From NCBI GenBank assembly GCA_947650365.1, contig OX393553.1, positions 35,466,353 through 35,530,352 of the forward strand: DNA of 64,000 nucleotides. Reading direction: 5' to 3'. The position numbers and the translations under genes were made by a program. The notes under the pieces were generated by a model. It worked only from the letters and a program-made list of their open reading frames with translations, was not told the DNA's origin and made no database searches. Below, in pieces: positions 1 to 12,113 of this stretch (positions are counted from its first letter, which is position 1; the number at the start of each line of letters is the position of its first letter). The DNA comes from Chamaelirium japonicum. Lineage: Eukaryota; Streptophyta; Magnoliopsida; Liliales; Melanthiaceae.

Positions 1-231
1 CCGAAGAAGAGCATCATAGTGAGTAGAGCGAGGAGCTTCGATAAACTGGATGTCGATGCTGACGGCGAGCACAATGACAGACCTTATGATGCAGAGGTAG
101 ACCAACTGACCAACGATCGGTTAGTATACCGAGTAGGGTCTGAGGGAGGCTCACCGTCTGTGGGACGAAGCTTCACATGAAGATCGAGAGGGCCCAGGTG
201 GTAGCAGAGCGAGTGTTGAGTGGCCAATTGG
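1..231 (-). pseudogene. Copia-1 RT/RNase H fragment at window edge
   Basis: This stretch aligns by eye with the Copia-2 segment at about 54034-54230, which encodes the part between reverse transcriptase and RNase H. Shared words include those for the SVLSQF and DPTRYR-like region. The sequence has lost its open frame. It is cut by the window start on the left and by a 2.1 kb repeat insertion on the right. Confidence 0.7.
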
Positions 232-1602
232 TGCGAATTATCCTTTTTTTTCTCATGCACATATCATACTTTGCTATGTAAAACTTTCATACTATACTCA
301 AACTGCTTTATTGTATGTATACCACAACATAGTAGACTTTCATATGAACCCAACGACATATTGGTTCGCTCTCATACATTGCATGCATGAAAGATTTAGA
401 ACTTGATAGTCGAAATTATCATTTTTATCAATAATCGCACTGGAACCTAATGAGCATCATTTCATAGGCATTTTTTAGAGAATCGATCCGGTTCTCGACG
501 CAGTCAGTTCAGGACATCATAACTAAACAGTGGATATTCTCACGATGATTCAATAGAGGATGCACAGTACGCTTTGAAGCATTTTCTGAATAATGATAAT
601 TACGATGATTCAGCCGAGGGACGGCTTCCACAAGCCAATACAGTACATGACTTGAGCCAGATGATGACTACATGATTGCAAATATGTGATAATGAGTTTG
701 ATGATGTATTCGGATTATGGTGATCAAGTTTCCCACGTGACCCTATCGCGCTTGAATCCATTTAACCAACCCGAGTCCCTCTCGCGGCTCTCGCCCATTC
801 TCTTCTCTCACCCAAGCCAAATCGTAACCGTCTATTCCCTCTCAACTCTCTCTCTTTGACCACTACACATCGCAGTCATCCATGATCTCAACTCAGCGCA
901 CCCGACCCGCTCTCGGATCTCACCTAACCATCCGTGCTCCCATCCAACGGCACTAGCAATCCCGCATACATGCAGCCCCTCTCACGTCCGAAAACCCATG
1001 TCCGAGATCCTCCCTAGCTATCTCTTCTGCGATCCTCCTTCCTTAATCCTTACCCATCTGTCCCATTGCAGCCATCCATCCTCCCCATGCATGCATGATC
1101 TGACACGTTCTCTCTCATTCTCTACTCAATCTCAGCCGTCCCTCATGTCTTCTTTCTGTATTTCTCTCTCTCATTCCCTCAATCTTTCTCTTCATCTGAT
1201 CACAACCGTCCCTTGTAACCCATCAGGCCATCAGCCCCAACAGCTCCTCAACTGATTCCCCTCTCCTTTGATGACCCATGCACGTCGCAGTCCCCTCGTG
1301 AACATCCCTTTCTCCCCCTTAATCTCCTTCCAAACCCGTCCACCCAGCTGTACCCGGGATTGCACATGATTCTCTCTCTAACTGTAACCCTCTCAAAGCC
1401 GACCTTTCTCTCTCTATCTCCCGTTGGGCCGTTCCCCATCGCGATCTCTCTCCTCTTTCCTTGTCCGGCCCGAGCCATGCACGTCAGCCCTCTAATCCCA
1501 TCTCTCTCTCTCTCTCTAAATCTTTAACTGTTTTTCTCAATCCTTTTCTTTTTCTTTCTCTAGAGTTAATCACAGCCGTCCGAGATCCCCTCTCTCCGTA
1601 AT

Positions 1603-1692
<90 letters not shown>

Positions 1693-2345
1693 TCTATATT
1701 ATATTGACTCCATGCATACTTTATGACTGATAATCTATGTAGCACGATACCTAAATTGATGTCTATTTCTCATGATATTTAATTTATATTAAAATTCAAA
1801 CCTTTAATGTTTATGATTGAATGTTTGATCACATCATACAATATCGTGTTTTCTTGAATCTTGATCATGCATGGACTATGGGTATATTGAATGCTTGAGT
1901 AGTCCTCCTAATTCAGTATTAACTGTGGATATGCATGATGCTTTAGAGAATGGGATGTAGGGCAAGATTTTTTGATATTTTAATCCATTTTTATCCTTAA
2001 CAACCGATCATCAATTCAAAATCTACCGATTAAATCTAATTAACTCTAGTATTTAAATGAGATAAAAACATGTGATAACCAGGGGAACAATTAATACCAT
2101 AAAATTAACAAGTTGAACCCCGATGCCTAAGCTCCGTAATCCAATAGTTTTTTGCCTCTCTAATTAAGTTGCTTTTAAAATATGTTTTACTTGCATTATT
2201 AATTCTTTAATCAATTATTCAAAGCTCCGTTCGTTAGCTAGATCAGGATAGATTTGAATTAGATTCAAATAGAGTTTTCGATAAACAACAAGTCCTTGTG
2301 GGATCGACCTCGCTTTGCTGTACTACGAGTCTCACGATTCATGCA
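232..2345 (-). mobile_element. Dispersed repeat copy A inserted in Copia-1 (LARD-like, unclassified)
   Basis: This block interrupts Copia-1 between its reverse transcriptase parts. Read on the minus strand it matches the repeat at about 16250-19015. Shared landmarks include a leader near 2280-2340 with a 'tccttgtgggatcgacctc' type motif, a segment near 2095-2150 reading 'aggcatcggggttcaac', a central dinucleotide-rich zone, and a terminal part near 235-400. No coding domain was found. The leader resembles non-coding parts of large retrotransposon derivatives, but I cannot see LTRs. The boundaries are approximate. Confidence 0.55.
1605..1685. repeat. (TC)n microsatellite, about 40 units
   Basis: This is an uninterrupted CT/TC run inside repeat copy A. 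Its counterpart in copy B is a shorter (GA)n tract near 17578-17607. Translations of this tract give only Arg-Glu or Ser-Leu repeats and are not genes. Confidence 0.95.
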
Positions 2346-3110
2346 CTTACGATAAATAATTTAGAATTTTACAACAAGTAAATTAGAATTTAGAAAGAGC
2401 AGCTCACTGAGGATGTTAGCGGTATACTTCTGTTCGGAGAGCATAATTCCTTGCTCAATATGGGCGATCTCTAGCCCAATGAAGTAGCGAATAGGACCTA
2501 AATCCGTCATCTGGAACCGACACCAACTGCTGAAGGGATGTGATGGCAGCGGAGTTATCACCTGTGATGGTCATGTCATCGATGTATAGCAGGAGAATCG
2601 CTCGACCTTAAGGAGATGACCGTACAAATAGAGAGTGGTCCTGCGAGCTCTCAACGTTGCCGATCTCGGTGACGGCTTGCCGGAAACAGTCAAACCAAGC
2701 ACGAGAGGCCTAATTGAGGCCGTAGTTAGCTCGACAGAGGTGACATACATGCTGGGGAGGAGTATGCAAGTAAGGAGGAAGTTGCATGTAGACGACATCA
2801 GAAAGGTCACCGTGAAGAAATGCATTCTTCACGTCCATCTGGAGAAGAGGCCATCGACAAACTGCTGCAACCACAAGGAGTGCACTAACGAAGGTCATCT
2901 GAGCTACAGGCGTGAAGGTATTCTCATAGTCTATCCTGTATGTCTGAGTAAAGCCATGGGTCACCAACCGAGCCTTGTGCCCTCGATGGAACCATCATGT
3001 CGCCGCTTGACCTTTTAGATCCACTAGCAATTGACAAGATCAACGCCAACAGAAAGGGGGACGATGTCCCAAGAGTCTGAGTCTGCTCAAATACTTGGAA
3101 CTCCTCGCTC
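2346..3110 (-). pseudogene. Copia-1 reverse transcriptase remains
   Basis: Minus-strand frames at 2710-2967, 2571-2700 and 2361-2561 together cover copia reverse transcriptase. They show QMDVKNAFLHGDL, then a YIDD catalytic box near 2580-2600, then MTDLGPIRYFIGLEIA and SEQKYTANIL. The Copia-2 equivalent is at 53900-54990. The pieces lie in different frames, so at least two frameshifts separate them. In the family this domain copies the element RNA into cDNA; here it cannot make a full enzyme. Confidence 0.85.
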
Positions 3111-3408
3111 ATGACCTGCCGCCACTAAGGGGGCTGGAAGGCCTCCCGATATGACTGAGGCTCCTAGTCAGTATGAAGGATGACAATAAAGGATGAAAAC
3201 ATACTGTTACGAGTAGGAGGTGATCACCGTGGCAAAACCAAAATGGTCACGTGGTCCAGAGGCAAAGTTAAAGCGGTTAGGTGGGTGGTGCTTGTACCGA
3301 GGGTACTAAGGCGGGCGAGGATCCGTGACTAACGACTACGAACTAGGCGTAACAGGCAGAGTACCACAGGCGTCGGGAGCACTAAGAGGACAGGAGGGAG
3401 GAGACGTA
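3111..3408 (-). other. Copia-1 spacer between integrase and RT, no open frame
   Basis: By colinearity with Copia-2 (about 55000-55440) this is the poorly conserved Ser/Pro-rich linker after the integrase core. No usable frame remains. Confidence 0.5.
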
Positions 3409-3946
3409 TCAGTGAAAGATTCCGGAAAAGAATATCCAAAAAGGTGATGTCCTGAGCTGCAGAGGAGTAGTACAGGGAGTACTTCTCAACAAAGGAGATG
3501 TGTCGAGGATGTGAAGCCGACGAGTCAAGGGGTCATAGCAACGATACCCCTTGTGCTCGGCACTGATCCCTAAGAGGACACATTTAACTACCCATTCGGA
3601 TAGCTTCGTGCGCTCGTGGGGCGGAAGGAGAACGAAACAGGTATACCCGAAGGTACAAAGTAGACTGTAATCAGGAGGGAAAGGGAAAATGTTCTCGTGG
3701 GGAGACGCACCACCCGGGAGAATGGACGAAGGGGTGATGTTGATGAGGTTGACTGAGGTCAAAACAGCCTCGGCCAAGAAAGTGCAAAGAGCAGAAGTAG
3801 ATAGAATAAGAGCACCTGTAGTCTCAAGGATGTGACGGTAGTTCCTCTCGGATACTCCATTCTGCTTGTGTGGGTGAGGACATGAGTACTGGAATAGGGT
3901 TCCATGGGATTGCATAAGGGTCCCCATAGCAGTAGAGAGGTACTTG
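3409..3946 (-). pseudogene. Copia-1 integrase, C-terminal part
   Basis: The minus-strand frame shows HKQNGVSERNYRHILE, which carries the catalytic Glu of the copia integrase core. SVNLINITPSSIL and the conserved end motif KCVLLGISAEHKGYRCYDP follow. The reading is continuous up to 3946, where a hAT-like element cuts the domain. The other half continues at 4564. The joined gene is interrupted and inactive. Confidence 0.85.
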
Positions 3947-4563
3947 CTACTAGGACTGGCAATAGGCCTGGATTCGATCCAGGCCCGATTGTGCCCGACT
4001 CATTTCGAACGGGTTTGGGCCTATATCCCAAACATTATATATGTGCTTGGGCTTATAGTTTCGGCTCGAAACTAAAACGACCCAGGCTTGGGCTTATAGT
4101 TTCGGCCCGAAACTAAAACGGGCCGGGCCGGGCCTGGGCTTGCATAGGTCCGCCCCGAACCCGGCTCATGCCGCTTTCATATTTGGGATCGGGTCTACTT
4201 ACCCTTCATATCTATGAATTGAATTTCTATTTGATTAAATAACAAAGATATGTTATGGGAAATCTTGGAGTTTTTTACAATCATTGCTAACTTACACCAC
4301 AGTTTATAAAATAAAAACATAGAATTTTGTAAAATAAGAAAATTATGTTAACAACATCGATTAATGCCAAATAAGTGCACGGAAGAAAGTTGGCCATTGA
4401 AGGCTTTCGGGCTCAGGTCCGACCAAGTCCCAAATCTTTGATATGAGCATGGGCATGGGCCTTGCCTATAAAACCCGATACAAAAATGGGCCGAGCTTGG
4501 GTCGGAGAAACAAATACGGGCCTGGACCCGGGCTTGGTTGAGCTCGGCCCATTGCCAGCCCTA
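3947..4563. mobile_element. Small hAT-like non-autonomous element in Copia-1 integrase
   Basis: The ends are inverted: TAGGACTGGCAATAGG on the left and the complement of TAGGGCTGGCAATGGG on the right. Both subterminal parts are rich in GGCC/GGGCC words. It splits the integrase, and 'tacttg' occurs at 3941-3946 and 4565-4570. That is consistent with a decayed target duplication, although the exact joint is uncertain. The (T/C)AGGG.TGGCAA ends match two other elements in the window (21963-22440 and 45773-58624). No coding potential. Confidence 0.7.
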
Positions 4564-5283
4564 CTACTTGAGGGCGCAATCAAATTGAAAGGTCTTAATG
4601 TGACAACCAAATTATGTGTGAACCATCGAAGTGAAAGTCTGGTAGACCTGAGGAACCTCAGAGTGGTGCTGGAGGAGGTAGACCCAAGTATATCTACTGA
4701 AGTCATGATCGACAAAATAGATGTAGTAGCTATAACCGCACCTTGATCAAATGAAGAGGTGCGGGACCCCAGATATCGGAGTGCACTAGGTCAAAAGGAG
4801 CATAACTTTGAGAAACACTAGAGGGAAAAGGTAAGGCTGTAGCTTTAGCAAGCTTGCAGCTGATCATGTAGATAAAGAGAAAAAAGTGCAATGACTTAGA
4901 GCTCCGATCTGGAGTAATCTCTTAAGTCGTGACTTAGAATATGACCTAGTCTCCGGTACCACAAGTCGGCATTTGGAGAAGCTAAACTACGGACGCCAGA
5001 AGGAGGAATAAGGAAAAGATAAAGATTCTCCAGGTGGTACAGCCCGCCTGACCTACTATTAGCACCAATCGCTCGTTTTATACATGGATCCTGTACAACA
5101 CAAGAAGATGAGAAAAAAATCACGACATATCCAGAATTACAAAGGCTGCAAATAGAAATAAGCTGCATGCGAAGCTGGGGGACACAAAACACAGAGGGTA
5201 AAAAGAGATAGCCGCTGGGCTCTGTAGCAGCGCGCAGTGATCGATCCATACTGTGAAATGGCTAGAGAAGAGCCATCAACATT
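4564..5283 (-). pseudogene. Copia-1 pre-integrase and integrase N-terminal part
   Basis: The minus-strand frame at 4896-5249 shows the GAG pre-integrase domain: CVPQLRMQLISICSLC, then RSGGLYHLENLYL and DLWYRRLGHIL. The integrase zinc-binding and core start follows towards 4570 with no long open frame. The right edge is cut by CACTA-1 after the target word 'att' (5281-5283). Copia-2 has the same segment at 56197-56640. Confidence 0.8.
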
Positions 5284-5780
5284 CACTACAACAAAAAAGG
5301 CATTTCTTGACGGTTTTTAACTGTCAAAAAACCCATTACTTGACATTTTTTATAAGGCCAAATTCCGTCAACTATGCCAGTGTCAAGAAAAGTTAGGAAT
5401 AGTTGACAGTGTTATAACTGACAACTATTCATTGTTGACTTGACGGTTGTTTATTTTTTTGTAGGAAAAATAATCTAAAGATTCTCCATAAAACCGTCAA
5501 GTATAAAAAGTATAATTGACAGTGGTTCAAAACTGTCAAGTATTCTTGTACTAAACCGTCAAGTAATATTGACATACGGTTACGTAAAAAAACATCAACT
5601 ACACTCACTTTCTTGATGGAAATAAATTTGACGGTTCTCAACAAAACTGTCAAGTATTGTGAAGAAAACTTGATGGTTTTGTAGAATACCGTCAATTATA
5701 AGTGATCATTGTTGACAGTTTTTATAATAGTTGACAATTTTCTTAAAAATAATATCCACCTATATTTCTTAATTAATTGA
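5284..5780. repeat. CACTA-1 left subterminal repeat region
   Basis: Many direct and inverted copies of a word near CTTGACGGTTTT / AAAACCGTCAAG occur here. The same motif fills the right end at 23096-23479. In En/Spm-type elements such subterminal repeats are binding sites for the TNPA-like protein; that role is inferred here. Confidence 0.85.
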
Positions 5781-7409
5781 TAGTTCCTTGATACGCATGC
5801 ATGTACAACAGCTTTAAAGTCCGGGCATACTTCATAAAAAAAAGTTCCATACAGATTGAAACTACTACATAGAACAACTGATCAATTCAATAAAGATATT
5901 AATGTTTCATACAAACCACTCCAAACTACTACCTAGCTATAGCACGAACTTCTGAATTAATTATAGCAATTCATACAAGAACTTTTTAATTGAAAATAGG
6001 ACAAGTACATGGAGAGGAGCCAAAAAAACTATAAAATAAAAGAGAGCGACAGCCCCCGAATCATCTCGATGCTAAGTCTGGCTCAGTGGTGGTGGGGTCT
6101 AGCTGCAGCTTGATCAACTGATGTCTTTCCACCAGCGGCCCGAATCACCTCTCCGAGTGCCAAGTCGAGCACGGCGACTCGAGAAGTACATCGAGAGTGT
6201 GGTTCCAGAAACAGTCATGAAATCCAGCTTCTCTTTTGCCATCTGGACGGATATACGACATATAGTAACCTGTGAATAAGAAAGTTATCAATATCAGGCA
6301 TTGAAAATAAGAATTTATATTCATCAGATGAAATATGAGAAACAATATGAGAATCAAAAATATTATCATCAGATAGACAAACAATATGATAATCAAGGGA
6401 AACCTTTAACAAGACTTTCACATGGACAAAAGTAAAAAGATGAATGAACATCTGAAGCACATGCACTAGCATTCTTGTCTGGTGCTAGGTGCCAAAACAT
6501 TCATATATTCAAAGCACAATACAAAACTACTCTTGAAAAGAGAATAAATTAATTGAAATCACCAATTTATCTTTTTTATCATGAAAGAGACTATAAATGT
6601 AAATCAGTGATCTACTCATCTTGAATTGAATCCACAGTGCTTGGACAACAATGAAGCTAGGTTATGCTTACATTGTTATCACTGTAGTACAAGATATGCA
6701 GTACAAATAGGAAAAATAATATGTCGCGATCACTATCTTTGTTGCATCCAGTTTGGGCTAGCTCTTTTATCTATGCAAGATATCTTAAATAATTGCAGCC
6801 TTGGAAATATGCAGATGGGTATTAAATGTTCTTCATGCGAGTTTGTAGTTGGGCGTCAGAATTATCTTGACAAATCGGTCCGATAATGCACAAGACGAAA
6901 AACCAACTGGATGCGGATTGGTTGGAGCCCACCCGGATCGATCGATGAATGTATCAAAAAGTAAGCCCACTGGAATCAAACCAGTTGAACTCTCTATGGA
7001 TCGATCCATCAAAAAATTATAGAAGAGCTGACCGATTGAACCCCTTGTGGATCAGCCTGGACCAAGCAAGTTGATCAAGGGGTGACCCATAGCTCAGATC
7101 TATCGGACAATCATGTCTGATCGGTAGGGTTGTTTCGAATCCATCGCAGATCGAGTTATCTTTAAGGCCAGACCAATCGAATAGCAGAGATGGGCTTCTC
7201 CATCTCTGGTATAGGGGGATCTGACCCAAAGTCACCGGCCTAGACCTACTGAACTCTGACACACTTCGACCTCCATGGTTATAATGCTTGGTTTTCGAGA
7301 AAATGGATAAAGAGAATTGTACCTGGAAGTCTAAAAACAAACTTATTGAACTTTGTACTGTAATGATTCGGCATTCTTGGCAACTGCTTTTGTACTTACT
7401 ATCTGGCAG
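5781..7409. other. CACTA-1 internal DNA, possible last exon and unassigned sequence
   Basis: A minus-strand segment at about 6070-6270 starts after a good acceptor (ttattcacag) and stays open for about 45-50 codons. It could be a 3' exon, but I do not recognise the protein. Around 6620-6890 a plus-strand frame of 86 codons with several Cys and His residues has no family I can name. The stretch 6890-7330 is moderately GC-rich and contains 'ggatcgatcc'-type words. Nothing firm can be assigned. Confidence 0.3.
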
Positions 7410-7543
7410 GGCATACCCGGTGTTCCAAAAATTAAAGAAAACCATAATCCTGCAGCATGGATGTTAGATATTACATCAACTTCCATTGAACAACAACTTG
7501 GTGTAGATTTTGCTCAAATATACAAGAAGTCCACTTTGTATCA
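7410..7543 (+). pseudogene. Captured exon of a PDR/ABCG-type ABC transporter
   Basis: Translation in one open frame gives GIPGVPKIKENHNPAAWMLD, then QQLGVDFAQIYKKSTLYQ. This is the conserved stretch after the second nucleotide-binding domain of full-size plant ABCG (pleiotropic drug resistance) transporters. The exon keeps an acceptor (ctggcag) and a donor (gtgagt), so genomic DNA rather than cDNA was captured. It is a single 134-bp exon inside CACTA-1, on the strand opposite to the transposase genes. No neighbouring PDR exon is visible, so it is a fragment, not a working gene. Confidence 0.85.
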
Positions 7544-7639
7544 GTGAGTATGATGATAAAACGCTTTCATGTATGTGATGCTTTAGTCAAAAAGAGACTC
7601 TCTAGCAAGCTATGAATCAGCTCTGATAATTCTTGAGCC

Positions 7640-8060
7640 ACGCTTAAAGCACTACTATCTTTGCCCATTTCTTTCTTTCCTTACCAAAGTTAATCTCATC
7701 GCACTACCTTGAATCTTGTAAGAGTTGCCCACAGCACCAGATCCCTCACGAAGCAATCAAAATCTTGAGCCATCTTAGTACCATCACATAACAAAGTCTC
7801 TCTCACAAAATTGCCAAAAAATCACACCGAAAAAATAAATGATCCACTGTTTCCTCTGCATGACAACACATATATCATCTATTTAGCCAGGCTGAATTAC
7901 AAGCCTTAACAACCTCCAGGGTTGCCAGCTTGTTATGCATAGTTTTCCATTTCGGTTTTTTTCCATCCCACAACTTCACTCTTATCTCTCACCAACTCCC
8001 AAGCTGATTTAAAGGAGAATAGACCTTTGTCCACCCGCTTTCTGTTGAGATGGATCATGC
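7640..8060 (-). pseudogene. LINE-type retrotransposon fragment (zinc-binding RT tail)
   Basis: Minus-strand translation shows FKSAWELVRDKSEVVGWKK near 7990-8050, then CHAEETVDHLFFRCDF near 7820-7870. This is the zf-RVT region that follows reverse transcriptase in plant L1-type elements. In-frame stops occur within it. Only this C-terminal part is present, as expected of a truncated insertion inside CACTA-1. Confidence 0.75.
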
Positions 8061-8760
8061 CTAAACCCTTACACACAGCTGCTCTGTAGGATATCTAAGG
8101 GAAGGAAATTGGCTATCAAGAAAACAACAACAGGGTCCCCTCATCCCATCTGTGCAGATGCCATCACCCTCCATTGGTCTTCAAGTGAAAATCTAATTCA
8201 TATCTAATTAGAATAACAGAAAGCTTATATCCTTGAGTATGAATGGTCCAAACCAAACATAAAGGTAGAATGCAAGCAAAATTTTGATTCTAAATCAATT
8301 AGAGTCTTCAGGCAGCAAGAGGAAACATCAAAATTTTGCTATATGACCATAAATAAAAATACTACATGTGGACATTTTAGATTTTAGGTTGAAGTCTCGG
8401 ATACTCGAACCACTTAATGTAAAAAAACATATCACCAAGTTGGGTCTTTTAACGTTTTGACCACACAAATTTAACATCGTTAAACACATCCCAAGTACGA
8501 TTAACGTTAGCAGATAGCTCAATCACAAGACTAGCACCATCCATGCTGAACTGCTTATTTAAACCTTGTGATATGCATGGAAACAAACATAAGTTCTGAG
8601 TATAAGACTATATGTACATAATTCAAAAATGTATTTAATCAAACAAATTTCAGATTGTGTATAGGTAAAATCAAAGCTTTACTATTCTGGAAGCAATCAG
8701 ATCAAAGACGATACTGAAAATCAAATCAAGCTAAAAAGATATTGGACGTACCTTACTAGT
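8061..8760. other. CACTA-1 spacer between LINE fragment and Ulp1 gene
   Basis: AT-rich sequence without a convincing reading frame or known repeat. It lies just downstream of the Ulp1 stop codon and probably contains the 3' UTR of that gene. Confidence 0.35.
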
Positions 8761-11700
8761 CTAAACATTCTTGGAGAGCATGAGCAAACTCAAACCACAC
8801 TTCATTAATTTCAGCTTGTGTGTAAGTTTTTTTACTGTTGAACTGCAAGATTGTATAAAAGATAAGTGAAAGAAATAAATTTATTAGTAATTTAATACAT
8901 CTCATAATTTGATTCGATATACCTTTATTGTTAGTAGGAGGTCCCGATCATCGATAAGGTCTTTCGTGAACTTCATTACATAATAGCCACATTCAACATG
9001 TGTGGGCTGTATTGGGCACTATATACAATCACTATTAAATGACAATTATTTTTTATAAATTACTTAATGTTAAGTTTGTACAATAATCGAAATTGCATAC
9101 CTCCATATTTTTCCAAGTTGGGTTTTTATTTGTTCTTTTCATTATTTGAGCATGATATATTCTAAATCCACTACAAAAAACAATTTACGAATTATATATA
9201 ATATAAAATATCTATTTTAAATAAATGTAAAAAAATATAGATACTTACGTGTTTACAATCAATTTAATATCTGCATCCATAGTCTTCCCTCCCATAGAAT
9301 CAAAGTAATAGACTGTGTCTGATGATGGATCGATAACAATCAACATCCAATGAAACCTAAAATTGTATATATTTGTCAGAATATGAGCTCAGTATATTAT
9401 TAGTTAAAAATAAATATCAATATAATTACCTTGGGTTAAACGAAATGAAAATAAGTTGATTAGGTTTCGAAACCATCAAACACTTTGCAACCTCTTTTGA
9501 TGCGCTATCATGAATCTTGTTGCCGTATGCAGCTGTAGATACGGCACTAGGATTAACAAATCCATACATATCTTGTGAATTTTTTCTTTTTATTAACTGA
9601 TAGAGATGCCTAAAAAAATAAAAAAATACTATAAGATCATATGCAAAAAATATTTGAACTGTTCACTAAACAAATATATTATTTCTTACCTTATGTAAAA
9701 TATTATGCGCATATTTGATATCTCTTTCATATCACAAAACTCTAAAATTGAATCCTTTAGAAGATAAGTAGTGATTTCCTCCCCAAAAATATCACTCTCT
9801 AATTCAACCTTGACGGAAGCACCATCAACCAAAAAATGTTTCACATACTTACTAAGATTACGGACAACATTTGGAGTATTTGATGTTAAAACTACCTATG
9901 AATGAAATTGAGTCGGATCAATATATTAAAAAATAATAAAAAAATTGATATAAAAAAAACATTGCACCTTATCATGGGTCGCTATAACAAGATGTTTGGG
10001 CCAAGCCACGTGAGACCCAATTGCTTCTCTGACAGTAGTCATCTCACCGGGAATTGGTATTGGAAGAAGTGCACTCATGTTTATTCCAACATCAATAGCC
10101 ACCCTTAAATTTGAGTCTCCCAATGGATTGTTATGGATGGGCCCAAGGGAGTCTAGCTATAACTCTTCCATGGGCAACGATATTTTCTATTGAACCTATT
10201 GCCAATTTACATATTTCTTCCTATAACAAAGAATTATATAGAAATATATAAAAAAACTTGATGATGAATATATGATTAACAAAACAATACAACTTTTAAT
10301 AGGAAATTAAAATCCTAAACCTTCATTTTATTTTTTTGATCCATGGGTGGCATCGAGGGAGTGTTTTTGATGACCCTTTTTTCCTTAAATTGTTTTTCCT
10401 GTAACAAAACAAGAAACAAATTAGGGAATACCAATATCAAAAAAAAAAACAATTTTTTTTCATACCTTTTTTTTTTTTTTACAATCCATGGGAGGGGTAG
10501 TTTTCATGACCATCTCCTCTTTCAATTGTTTTTGCTGTAACAAATTAGGAAATAAATTAGAAAATATTAATATCGAAGCAGAATGAGTTTTTTTGGAAAA
10601 AATCTAGTAACCTTTTTTTTTGATGACCCATGTTAACGTTTGAGCTACTAACATCAGACTGGGGTGTAGTAGGGGCAGTCATATGTTTCAAATAATGATT
10701 TTCACTTTTCAATTGTTTTAATTCTGCTTTCATCTCTTGTAATTTAGTGCTTTTTTTAGGGACATGAAAGTAATGTCCTGGTGTCACAAAACCTCCAACA
10801 CCCCTAACTCGTCCAGAATGTTCAGGAGTACCCAATGCTATAGTGAGGATATCATTAGGACCTATAGTGGATACGGTCCCATCCTGAGTTTGCTGCTGGT
10901 TTAGATCATCCTACAATATTGCAAATATGTAAATTATAATATAATTTTATTTAATCTTAAATCATTGGTTTAAGTAGGAGAGAAACTTACAATGTTACTC
11001 ACTACCTCTAAGGTAGCCACATCATATCCACCGTCTTTTCTTTGATGGGCCATCTTCTAGAGAATGCTCCTATCAATATCCTCAGATGTTCCACAACTAC
11101 GTTTCTATAAGGCAAACATGTGCATAAAATATACTAACTTAGTAAATAAAAATGCATTAATCTTTACATATAGAATTGACAAGAACTTACATATTCAACT
11201 TCCAAACCAGCATAGCCTTTTCGGCTTAGGCGATGGTTATACAAATTCTTTGCTCGCCTCTTTTTTTGAACTTCACTAACTATCTGAAATTTAATGGAAG
11301 AAAATTATAAGTTAATTATACATAATTAAATATGATATAGTGCAATAAAATAAATTTGAAATATATTAACCTTAAACTCTTCAGAAAGTCTCGCAGCTAC
11401 AAATTGAGTCCAATGTGCTTGCTCAATAAAAGAATAGAGCTGAGGTGGGGTTTTAAGCATATTCATATTCTCCTTAAAAGGAAGTATATATTCTATGGTA
11501 AGAGTACACTTGAATGACCTCCATGCAACTCCAGTTATAGCTATAACTTGTTTTTTACTTTTTGGATTAAGAACAAAGGATAACTATCATGTAATTATGT
11601 CAAGTTAGTAGGTGAAACAATTAAAAATAAATAAAAATATAACACAAGTTTTTTACTGACCATAACAACATCCCATATTTTATTCTTCAGCTCATCTGGT

Positions 11701-11939
11701 ACCTTACGCCAATCCTTATAAATTATCGGGAACATTGTACGTCCCAGAACTCCTAGATAACTGTTGAGCTTAGTACCAGCTTCTCCAATTGCTCGATCAT
11801 TGGAGTTATATTCAACAACTGGTCGCATTGCAGTACTTCTATTTATAGTGATATGGGCCATGGTTGTTCTACCTCTGGTCTTCTTTTGGGGAATAGTTTG
11901 TTCATCCTCTTCATTTATCGATTCTTCATGTGACTTCAT
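8761..11939 (-). pseudogene. Transposase_24 / DUF8039 / Ulp1-protease fusion gene of CACTA-1
   Basis: About a dozen minus-strand exons with GT-AG borders can be followed: 11661-11939, 11371-11583, 11191-11283, 10991-11104, 10612-10910, short coiled-coil exons near 10340-10545, about 9968-10205, 9690-9895, 9430-9609, 9249-9356, 9101-9177, 8923-9018 and 8761-8842. The N-terminal half is plant Transposase_24 (GVAWRSFK, HRLSRKGYAGLE, GRVRGVGGFVTP). A DUF8039-like part (HVAWPKHLVI) follows, then a C48/Ulp1 SUMO-protease domain. All catalytic positions are visible: His in FHW (9350-9352), Asp in YFDSM (9299-9301), Gln in IQPTH (9007-9009) and Cys in ECGYY (8989-8991). A TAG replaces the expected Trp codon at 11057-11059, and a frameshift lies near 10150. 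Ulp1 domains are known in plant Mutator-like and CACTA elements; the role here is unknown. Confidence 0.85.
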
Positions 11940-12113
11940 TTCAATCCTGTGATGAAATAAAAAAAAAAACATATAAAAAGATCAGAATAGTTAATAAAGA
12001 GGCTAAATTATTACCATGTTTGATTGAAATATCGCCACATGAATATGAACTATATAATAGAAGTTTTAAGATACTACACAACTTAAATATGTGATAGGAA
12101 GAAATTTTTACCA

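Noticed and set aside
1484..1687. Arg-Glu repeat protein
   Set aside because: Translation of a (TC)n microsatellite. The same applies to GA tracts near 17590, 45500 and 52060.
6626..6886. Cys/His-rich 86-residue protein in CACTA-1
   Set aside because: No regular zinc-finger spacing, no recognised family, and surrounded by unassigned transposon DNA.
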